NCBI RefSeq assembly: GCF_024055635.1
Contig: NZ_JAMXMB010000015.1
Span: forward strand, 1-41,691
Length of the DNA stretch: 41,691 nt
Direction: 5' to 3'
DNA from: Microbacterium yannicii
Lineage (GTDB): Bacteria; Actinomycetota; Actinomycetes; Actinomycetales; Microbacteriaceae
Shown here: positions 24,212-31,302 of the stretch, in pieces
Layout of the letters: each line of letters starts with the position of its first letter
How positions within the stretch are numbered: the first letter of the stretch is position 1
Position numbers and translations under genes: made by a program
The notes under the pieces: model-generated
What the model was told of the DNA's origin: nothing
Databases searched by the model: none
What the model saw: only the letters and a program-made list of their open reading frames with translations

Positions 24212-24967
24212 GTGACGGCGATCGACCTCAACGCGGACCTCGGTGAGACGGTGGACGGCGTGCCGACGGCCGACGACGAGGCGATGTTCGCGGTGATCTC
24301 GAGCGCGAGCATCGCGTGCGGCGGGCATGCGGGCGACGCCACTTCGATGCGCGCGTCAGTCGCGCGGGCGGAGCGGTTCGGTGTGGCAGTGGGCGCGCAC
24401 CCCGCGTACCCCGATCCGGCGAACTTCGGCCGCGTGCCGGTCGCGATGGACGCGGGCGACCTCGCCGCAACGGTCCTCGAGCAGCTCGAACGCCTGCACC
24501 TCGCCGGCGCCGATCTCCGCTACGTCAAGCCGCACGGCGCGCTCTACCACGCCGTCATCGGCGACCGGGAACAGGCGGATGCCGTCGCCCGCGCTGTCGC
24601 CGGATTCTCGGAGCAGCTCGGCCGACCGATGCCCGTGCTGGGGCTGCCCGGCGAGATCGCGGCGGCTGCGGCATCCGTGGGTCTTCCCTTCGTGCGCGAG
24701 GCCTTCCTCGACCGCGGCTATCTTCCGGATGGCGGGCTGGTGCCGCGCGGGCAGCCGGGGGCGTTGCTCGACGACCCCGGGCAGGTCGCCGCGCGGGCGG
24801 TGCGGCTCGCACGCGAGGGCGTGGTCGAGGCGATCGACGGGACGCTGCTCGACGGTGCAGCCGCCTCGCTGTGCGTGCACGGCGACTCGCCGGCCGCCGT
24901 CGCCATGGCACGCGCCGTGCGGAGCGCGCTGGACGAGGCGGGCGTGGAGGTGCGGGCGCCGTGGTGA
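24212..24967 (+). CDS. pxpA: 5-oxoprolinase subunit A (LamB/YcsF family)
   Basis: PxpA (251 aa) is one subunit of the ATP-dependent 5-oxoprolinase, which opens pyroglutamate (5-oxoproline) to glutamate. The family signature is clear: IDLNADLGE at the N-terminus, SIACGGHAGD, VGAHPAYPD, YVKPHGALYH, EAFLDRGYLPDG and SLCVHGDSP. The GTG at 24212 gives the usual N-terminus directly before IDLNADLGE. The partner subunits are encoded as one fused protein starting 82 bases downstream. The adjacent peptide importer suggests that its substrate comes from imported peptides. Confidence 0.95.
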   Translation: MTAIDLNADLGETVDGVPTADDEAMFAVISSASIACGGHAGDATSMRASVARAERFGVAVGAHPAYPDPANFGRVPVAMDAGDLAATVLEQLERLHLAGADLRYVKPHGALYHAVIGDREQADAVARAVAGFSEQLGRPMPVLGLPGEIAAAAASVGLPFVREAFLDRGYLPDGGLVPRGQPGALLDDPGQVAARAVRLAREGVVEAIDGTLLDGAAASLCVHGDSPAAVAMARAVRSALDEAGVEVRAPW

Positions 24968-25049
24968 CGCTTCGCCTCAGAAGGTCCACCGACGCCGGGG
25001 GGATCACCGAATCCGGGCGGATCGCGACCGGCCCGGCGGGGCGGCCGCC

Positions 25050-26636
25050 GTGCTGACTCCGCGGGTGCGGTCGATGGGGGAGCGGGCGTTCCTCCTCGAG
25101 GTCGAGGCGCTCGACGAGGTGCTGCCGCTGCACGCGGCGCTCGCCGCCACCTGGCCGGAGGGCGTCGTCGACCTTGTTCCCGCCGCGCGGACGGTGCTGG
25201 TCCGTGTCGATCCGAGGCGCCTGCCGCTGGCCGCTGCCCGCGCGTGGGCGCTCGCGGCGGCCGCAGACGCCGAGCCCGACGCCGACGCCGCAGGCCCGCT
25301 GGTCGAGCTCGACATCGTCTACGACGGGGCCGATCTCGCCGAGACCGCCGACCTGATCGGCACGAGCGTCGACGAGCTGGTGCGACATCACGTCACGGCC
25401 GAGTGGCGCGTCGCATTCACCGGCTTCGCGCCGGGCTTCGGCTACCTCGTCAGCGCGGGCTGGCCGTTCGACGTGCCGCGACTGGCGTCGCCCCGCACGC
25501 GAGTGCCGGCCAGGGCGGTAGGGCTCGCCGGCGCATTCTCCGGGGCGTACCCACGCGACACCCCAGGAGGTTGGCGGCTCATCGGCACGACGAACGCGGC
25601 ACTGTTCGATCCGGATGCCGCGTCCCCCGCGCTCCTCGCACCGGGAACGCGGGTCCGGTTCCGACAGGTGACCGGTGCCCGTGCCGCCATCCCGCTCAGT
25701 GCGCCCGGAACAGGTGCGGCGGCGCAGCACGCACGTTCGGCGGCGGATCGAGCGGTCCCCGGCGGACGCAGCATCCGCATCCTCGAACCGGGCCTCCTCG
25801 CCACGCTGCAGGATCTCGGGCGCGAGGGCGCGGCATCCGTCGGGGTCGCCGTCTCGGGGGCGCTCGATCGCGCGGCCCTCCGCACCGCGAACCGCCTGCT
25901 CGGCAACCCCGAGGCAGCGGCCGCGATCGAGGTCACGATGGGCGGGCTGCGCGCCGTCGCCGAGGCCGATCTGTGGGTCGCCGTGACCGGCGCCTGGGGC
26001 GTCGTGCGCATCGGAGGGCGGGCGGTCGACCCCTACGAGGCGCATCGGTGGCCGGAGGGCTCCGAGCTGCACCTGGACTGGTTCTCGCACGGCGCGCGGG
26101 CGTACGTGGCGGTGCGCGGCGGGCTGGACGCGCATCCGGTGCTCGGCTCTCGGGCGACCGACCTGCTCGCGGGGCTCGGACCTGCGGCGCTCGGCGCCGG
26201 TGATGTGATCGACGTCCGCGACGACGCACGCGTACCCATCCCGGTGGCACCGCCCGCCGCCTGGGGTGCGCCGCATGACGACGAGCTCGAACTCGAACTG
26301 GCACCGGGCCCGCGCGCCGACTGGTTCGCCCCTGACGCGTTGACGACGCTGTACGACGCGGTCTGGACGGTCTCGAACCACGCCGACCGCGTCGGCGCGC
26401 GTCTCGACGGCCCCGAGCTCGCCCGCACGCGCCCCGGCGAGCTGCCGAGCGAGGGCATGGTGCCGGGGGCACTGCAGGTGCCGCCCAGCGGCCGGCCGAC
26501 CATCCTCCTCGCCGACGGGCCGGTGACCGGCGGCTATCCTGTGATCGCGGTCGTGACGGATGCTGCGCTCGACCTCGTCGCGCAGGCTCGGCCGGGCACC
26601 CGCATCCGGTTCCGGCACGCCCGCGCGTCGGCGTGA
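25050..26636 (+). CDS. 5-oxoprolinase subunits B and C fused (PxpB-PxpC, AHS1-AHS2)
   Basis: This single polypeptide of 528 aa joins two subunits that are separate in Escherichia coli and Bacillus. Residues 1-215 are PxpB, with MGERAFLLEVEA, TGFAPGFGYL and TPGGWRLIG. Residues 240-528 are PxpC, with ILEPGLLATLQDLGREG, GALDRAALRTANRLLGNPE, IEVTMGG and SEGMVPGALQVPPSGRP. A short Ala-rich linker joins them. The GTG at 25050 is the best start, because the extension upstream overlaps pxpA in a non-protein-like frame. Together with PxpA it forms the complete enzyme. The gene ends 18 bases before the convergent caspase gene, with no terminator visible between them. Confidence 0.93.
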   Translation: MLTPRVRSMGERAFLLEVEALDEVLPLHAALAATWPEGVVDLVPAARTVLVRVDPRRLPLAAARAWALAAAADAEPDADAAGPLVELDIVYDGADLAETADLIGTSVDELVRHHVTAEWRVAFTGFAPGFGYLVSAGWPFDVPRLASPRTRVPARAVGLAGAFSGAYPRDTPGGWRLIGTTNAALFDPDAASPALLAPGTRVRFRQVTGARAAIPLSAPGTGAAAQHARSAADRAVPGGRSIRILEPGLLATLQDLGREGAASVGVAVSGALDRAALRTANRLLGNPEAAAAIEVTMGGLRAVAEADLWVAVTGAWGVVRIGGRAVDPYEAHRWPEGSELHLDWFSHGARAYVAVRGGLDAHPVLGSRATDLLAGLGPAALGAGDVIDVRDDARVPIPVAPPAAWGAPHDDELELELAPGPRADWFAPDALTTLYDAVWTVSNHADRVGARLDGPELARTRPGELPSEGMVPGALQVPPSGRPTILLADGPVTGGYPVIAVVTDAALDLVAQARPGTRIRFRHARASA

Positions 26637-26654
26637 CGGAGCAGGAGCCCGGGG

Positions 26655-28856
26655 CTAATCACCGCCGGCCTCCAGCAGGTCGGCCGTCGCGCGCAGGATG
26701 GCCACGATCGCCGCGGTGCGCATCTCGGCGGGTGCGCGGTGTCCGTTCGTTTCGATGGTGGCGGATGCCGCGGCCGGAAGCCCGTCGCGCACCGAGGACA
26801 GCAGTCCTCGGGCGTTCAGGTCGCCTGCCGCTGACAGCAGCGGCCGCTGCTCGTAGGTGTCGTCGAGGATGTCGATGACCGTGCGGACGAACTCGCTGTT
26901 GCTCAGCGTGGGCGTCTGGGCGAACACCCGGAGGGCGGCCGACGTGAACACGCCGTGACCGTTGGTCTCCAGGGCGACCTGGTCGGGCTGGCACGCGCTG
27001 ATCAGCACCTCCCGGCCGTCGGCCCGCTGCACGCGGGGCACCGCGGCGCGGTCGGTCTCGACGTCGACGACCCGCTTCCACGCAGCCGTACGGAAGGCGT
27101 CGGTGGGCGACGCGGCCCGCTCCTGGCGGAACGCCGCCTCCTCGTCGGCGTCGAGCACGGTCATGCGCGGGGTCGCGCCGGCGGGGATCTTCCGCGTCTC
27201 GAACTCGGCCGGCGTGATCTCTCGGTTCACCGAGCCGGAATGGCACGAGTCGAAGAAGAGCGTGACCGAGACGCCCTCGGGGATCGCGTCCCAGATGGCA
27301 CCGAGGTCGTCATCGACGATGAGCTGCCCGTCCCGGAAGTCGACGGGGCAGAGGGCCTCGTCCTTCGGGCCGAACGCGTCGGTCTCGTCGCCGTCGAGGT
27401 CGGGAACGAACGTGCCGTGCCCCGAGAACTGGATCGCCACGATGTCGCCGTCTCGTGCCGACGACACTTTGTCGAGCATCGCCCGCAGGATCGCGTCGCG
27501 GGTGGCGTCCGCGTTGTGGATCGACTCCACCGTGAAGCCGGCGCCGCCCAGCGCCTCGGCCCAGGCCTCGGCGTCGGCCACGCAGCCGCTCAGCGGGTCC
27601 TTGGGGTACGCGTCGATGCCGATGCACAGCGCGAGCTTGCGCGGCGCCGCACCCCGGGCGCCGGTCGGCTCCGGGCGCGGTGCGGGCGTGAACTCGCTGA
27701 CGTCGCGCGCACGGCTCGGGAAGACGGCGACGTGGTCGGCCTCGCCGCTGTCGGGAACTCCGACGACCCGGCGCGCGAGACTCATCATGGTCTCCTCGTC
27801 GTTGTCGAAGTCGCCGTGCGAGGTGGCCTGTGTGCTGCTGCGACGGCCGCGGGCGACCGGGCCGAGGACGAGACGCTCGGAGACGTCGCCGAGGTACGCC
27901 ATTGTCCGCCCGGAGCGGCGCAGGTGCTCCTCGAGACCGAGGATCTCGGCATCCTTCTCCGCCTCGAACGACCGGGAGACCAGATACAGCAGCGACTTGC
28001 GATAGACCCCGGCCGTGTTGTCGCGCTTCTCCTGGTTCTCGTTCATCGTGAAGATCGACAGGTTCTCGATCTTGCCGGTCTCGGCGAGCGGCAGCAGCGT
28101 CGCCTCGAAGGTGTCGACGCGCACCGCCGGCGCGAGGAAGGTCACGCTCTTCACGCTGTCGACCTTGTCGTCGCCCTCGAACAGCCGCGGCACGAAGTGC
28201 GAATGGTAGATCGACCCCGCGCTGTGCCCCGCGATGTGCAGCTCGATGGCGCCGGCGTTGGCGGCCATGTACTCCCGGAGCGCCGCTGCGAGCACGTAGG
28301 CGCCGCCGGCCGTGCCGCCGTCGATGCTCGGCAGGCAGGCGCCGGCGGAGTCGACCTTCATGTCGTCCCAGAACTTCCGCCCGCCGAGCAGGCGGGCCGC
28401 CGCCTCCACCGCGAGATCGGTGAGGTCGGTGAACCCGCGCTTGCCCGCCTTGCCGCGGACGACGTCCTCGAGCGTCGTCTTGAACCCGCTCTCCCAGACG
28501 AGGTGGATGGGGTACACGCCGTTCTTCTTCCACCACCCGACCTGGCGCTCTGCCGTCTGCAGCCCCGCGGCCTTGTCGGTCAGCCCGCCGTGGGCCCAGA
28601 TGAACACCGGCACGGGCGGCGGCGCCTCCCCGGCCGGCGTCTTCTTCGCCAGCTGGTCGACGAAGGCGGCGAGGTCGACGTCGACCATGCGCTTGACGTC
28701 GTCGGCGGTGGTCTTGAAGTCGTCGACGGTGCGCGGCCTGGCGCTCGCCGCCGTGGCGAGGCGTCCGTCCTCGGTGTGGACGACGTGCTTGCGCAGCGCC
28801 GTGAGCTGCGCCGCGCTGAGCGTCGCGCCACGGGCGGTCGCGGTGGTGTCGGGCAT
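26655..28856 (-). CDS. Alpha/beta-hydrolase-like domain fused to a caspase (C14) protease
   Basis: This cytosolic protein of 733 aa has two putative catalytic domains. Residues 80-290 look like an alpha/beta-hydrolase: VFIWAHGGL as oxyanion region and the nucleophile elbow GHSAG with S212. Residues 405-690 are a prokaryotic caspase: LALCIGIDAYP, SGCVADAEAWAEAL, catalytic H480 in FSGHGT, catalytic C538 in FFDSCHSG. The acidic DLDGDETDAF and LCPVD segments are typical of orthocaspases. A linker of about 100 residues (330-400) between them is rich in Arg, Asp and Ser. The ATG at 28856 follows AGGACG and lies 34 bases after the CHAT gene stop. It is the last gene of the STAND-CHAT-caspase operon and probably its executioner, which is an inference. 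The ORF could be read upstream to 29354, but that part overlaps the CHAT gene. Confidence 0.87.
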   Translation of the reverse strand: MPDTTATARGATLSAAQLTALRKHVVHTEDGRLATAASARPRTVDDFKTTADDVKRMVDVDLAAFVDQLAKKTPAGEAPPPVPVFIWAHGGLTDKAAGLQTAERQVGWWKKNGVYPIHLVWESGFKTTLEDVVRGKAGKRGFTDLTDLAVEAAARLLGGRKFWDDMKVDSAGACLPSIDGGTAGGAYVLAAALREYMAANAGAIELHIAGHSAGSIYHSHFVPRLFEGDDKVDSVKSVTFLAPAVRVDTFEATLLPLAETGKIENLSIFTMNENQEKRDNTAGVYRKSLLYLVSRSFEAEKDAEILGLEEHLRRSGRTMAYLGDVSERLVLGPVARGRRSSTQATSHGDFDNDEETMMSLARRVVGVPDSGEADHVAVFPSRARDVSEFTPAPRPEPTGARGAAPRKLALCIGIDAYPKDPLSGCVADAEAWAEALGGAGFTVESIHNADATRDAILRAMLDKVSSARDGDIVAIQFSGHGTFVPDLDGDETDAFGPKDEALCPVDFRDGQLIVDDDLGAIWDAIPEGVSVTLFFDSCHSGSVNREITPAEFETRKIPAGATPRMTVLDADEEAAFRQERAASPTDAFRTAAWKRVVDVETDRAAVPRVQRADGREVLISACQPDQVALETNGHGVFTSAALRVFAQTPTLSNSEFVRTVIDILDDTYEQRPLLSAAGDLNARGLLSSVRDGLPAAASATIETNGHRAPAEMRTAAIVAILRATADLLEAGGD

Positions 28857-28890
28857 GATGTCACGTCCTGTCTGCTGGTGATGGATGGAG

Positions 28891-31143
28891 TCAGTGGTCG
28901 GCGCCGCCGGCGCGGACGGTGGGGACGAGCTTCGCGCGCGGATCGGCGAAGACCGTGAACGCGAGTGAGGTGAGGTCGCCGGATTCGCGGGCAGCTCGCC
29001 GTGCCGCGAGCACCGCCTCGCCGACGGTCGCGCGCTCACCCAGCGTCTGCGTATAGAAGGTGCGGACGAACAACGCGGTGACGTCGTCGCGCACCGCCCA
29101 CGAGCACCCGATGAACACGCCGGCTCCGCCACGCAGGAACGCCTCGGCGAACCCGCCGAGTCCGGTGGCGCCCGAGCGGAGCCGGCCGACGTCGCATGCG
29201 CTGAGGAACACGAACGGAGCGGATGCCCCGGCCTGCGGCTCGTCGAGTTCGGGCAGGTCGCGCCGCGCGTCCGAGTCGGTGTACGACGCGGTGCCGTCGT
29301 CGTGGTCGGCCGAGAACGCGGCGAATGCGATCTCCTGGCCGCGCGGAGCGGCATCCCGCCAGCGGCCGTGCCCCGCGAAGTGCAGCAGGTCGAAGCCGTC
29401 CGCGATCGCCTGACGGAAAGCGGCAGGGTCGGCGGCGGAGCGCGGGGTGAGCGCCAGCAGGTCGCCGAGCGTCTGGATCTCTTCGCGGGCGCGCGGCAGG
29501 GCCAGGTTGTGATCGATGTACTCCGGAGCGACCGCCACGACCCGGCCGGTGTCGACGGGGAGGACGGTGGGATGCGTCGTCCCGTACATCCACCGCGTCA
29601 GCCCGAGGTCGCCGAGGAAGTAGCGCTCCGCATCGGGCCGCTGCCGGCGCGCGGGGACGAGGTGCACGATCTCCCAGGGGATGTCGAGCTCCCCCGACGT
29701 CTGCAGCACGAGCTGCGAGATCCTCCGGCGTCGACTCCACAGCAAGGAGTTGACGTCATCTCCCAGCAGGTCCTGTGCGATCCGGGCGCCGAGGGTGCGC
29801 ACGTCGCGGCGGACCGTGTCAGCCGCTTCTTCGGCCTCGTCGGGATCATCCTCCACGGTCTGCCGATACGCCGATCTGATCGCGGCGAGGTCGGCGTAGA
29901 TGCCCTCGACGTACGCGCTCTTGTCGTCGAGGTGCACCGAGTTGGTTACCACCTGTCGGCCGATCTTCGCCGTGATGAGCAGCTCGGAGCGGCCGCGCGA
30001 GATCGACTCGTCGATCACGAGCGTGGGGAGATCCGCGATGCTGCGCGGCGGCGCGGAGACGGATGCCGCCACCAGCCGTGTGTCTCCGGTGGCGTCACTG
30101 CCGTCGTCCGGGTCGATCGGCGCACTCAGCGCCAGGACGGCCAGCGGCGTGACCACGGGCCGCTGGGTGAAGGTCACCGTGATGTGGCCGCGCCCGGGGG
30201 AGTCGGGGATGAGCCGGAAGACGAGACGCCGGGGATCCTCGCCCCTCGCGGGCAGTGAGGTGGTGATGACCGGCGGGGTGCCGTCGGCGAAGGCGAGGCC
30301 GCGCAGCTGCATGGCGACGTCGATGTCGCGTGACGAGTCGAACCGCGCCCGGGCCTGCCTGCGCGCCGTACCGGCCGTCGGCGCGAGGTCCTCGAGCGAG
30401 AGCCTGACGACGGCATCGAAGGCGACGCCGGCGACGACGCGCGACGGCACCTCGGCGTCGACGACGGCGGGTACCGGCGTCGCGCCGTCCATGCCACCGG
30501 TGGGCGAGCTCGGAGCCGGCGCGGGCGGGGCCGTCGCCGGAGGTGCCGCAGGAACGGGACCGGGTGCGGCGGGAGCGGGTGCAGGCGGCGCCAGCCCGGG
30601 GGATCTGCTCCTGAACCCGCCGGTCCCGCCGATCGGTCCGTCGTCCACCGGCTCCGGAGCGAACGCCCCGTCGCCCTCGAAGTCCGGCGTCGCGGGCGGG
30701 GGAGCCGCGTCGGCGGTCGGCACCGCGGGTTCCTCGGCCACCTCGGTCGCACCGCCCATCCCCATCCCGCCGACGGCGGCCTGCGCTTCCAGCCAGGCGA
30801 TGCCCGCCTCGGCCCCGCTGGCCATCACGGTCAGGTGAAGCGTCTCCCCGGACGCGAGCGCGATGCGCGCGCCGAAGCGGCGGTCCCCCTGATGCTCGAG
30901 GCGGATGAGCTCCGCGATCCCGTCGCGCACCGTGAGCGCGGCGTAGTGGAAGCCGTCGCCCGCCCGGACGAGCAGCGTCACCACGGTGTCCGCCCGAGCG
31001 TGGAGGACGACATCCGCCAGCAGTGTGACTCCATGCTCATCGGGCACGACGTCCGCCGGGGCCTGGTCGATGCGCACGTCGAGGGAGTCTCCGTCGCCTT
31101 CGACGTCGACTGTGCCGCGTGGCACGTCAGGAACCAGACCCAT
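28891..31143 (-). CDS. CHAT-domain protease with N-terminal beta domains
   Basis: This protein has 750 aa. The C-terminal 300 residues form a CHAT (caspase-like) protease domain with catalytic H592 in LLHFAGHGRW and C650 in FVFLSACDVG. Typical following segments are GGFAEAFLRGGAGVFIGCSW and FVRTFYTQTLGE. Residues 1-125 are beta-rich, and 128-220 form a disordered Pro/Ala/Gly linker. Residues 225-395 are another beta-rich part, and 415-510 are helical before the protease fold (IPWEIVHL). The ATG at 31143 has GAGGGGGG upstream. The STAND gene ends 160 bases upstream on the same strand, and the caspase fusion gene follows after 34. CHAT proteases are known effectors in NTPase-controlled immunity, where they cleave a partner. 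The caspase fusion is a possible target, but that is not shown by the sequence. Confidence 0.87.
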   Translation of the reverse strand: MGLVPDVPRGTVDVEGDGDSLDVRIDQAPADVVPDEHGVTLLADVVLHARADTVVTLLVRAGDGFHYAALTVRDGIAELIRLEHQGDRRFGARIALASGETLHLTVMASGAEAGIAWLEAQAAVGGMGMGGATEVAEEPAVPTADAAPPPATPDFEGDGAFAPEPVDDGPIGGTGGFRSRSPGLAPPAPAPAAPGPVPAAPPATAPPAPAPSSPTGGMDGATPVPAVVDAEVPSRVVAGVAFDAVVRLSLEDLAPTAGTARRQARARFDSSRDIDVAMQLRGLAFADGTPPVITTSLPARGEDPRRLVFRLIPDSPGRGHITVTFTQRPVVTPLAVLALSAPIDPDDGSDATGDTRLVAASVSAPPRSIADLPTLVIDESISRGRSELLITAKIGRQVVTNSVHLDDKSAYVEGIYADLAAIRSAYRQTVEDDPDEAEEAADTVRRDVRTLGARIAQDLLGDDVNSLLWSRRRRISQLVLQTSGELDIPWEIVHLVPARRQRPDAERYFLGDLGLTRWMYGTTHPTVLPVDTGRVVAVAPEYIDHNLALPRAREEIQTLGDLLALTPRSAADPAAFRQAIADGFDLLHFAGHGRWRDAAPRGQEIAFAAFSADHDDGTASYTDSDARRDLPELDEPQAGASAPFVFLSACDVGRLRSGATGLGGFAEAFLRGGAGVFIGCSWAVRDDVTALFVRTFYTQTLGERATVGEAVLAARRAARESGDLTSLAFTVFADPRAKLVPTVRAGGADH

Positions 31144-31302
31144 CTCGACCCCCCTCGCAGCGGTGCCCAGTCACCTTTGGATTCGAGGAGCGCAGTTCGG
31201 TGCACAGCATATGAGCACGCTCCTCACCGCACCAGAGCCCCTCGCGCGCGGTGCTGATACCTGAGAGCGGATGCCGGAGGCCGGCGCCTGCGGTCCGTGC
31301 GG
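31144..31302 (-). other. Gap between STAND and CHAT genes with small hairpin and weak promoter candidate
   Basis: These 159 bases hold no gene. GCCGG (31273-31277) and CCGGC (31281-31285) form a small hairpin about 20 bases after the STAND stop. On the minus strand TATGCT (31211-31206) resembles a -10 box, but 17 bases upstream only TGGTGC is found. The CHAT and caspase genes may therefore be expressed by readthrough with attenuation, or from a weak internal promoter. Confidence 0.35.

Noticed and set aside
26637..26654. Terminator between the PxpB-PxpC gene and the convergent caspase gene
   Set aside because: Only 18 bases separate the stops, and no inverted repeat is visible. The two transcripts may overlap.
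31206..31234. Internal promoter before the CHAT gene (TATGCT with TGGTGC)
   Set aside because: The -10 is fair, but the -35 match is poor. It is noted in the gap entry as a weak candidate only.
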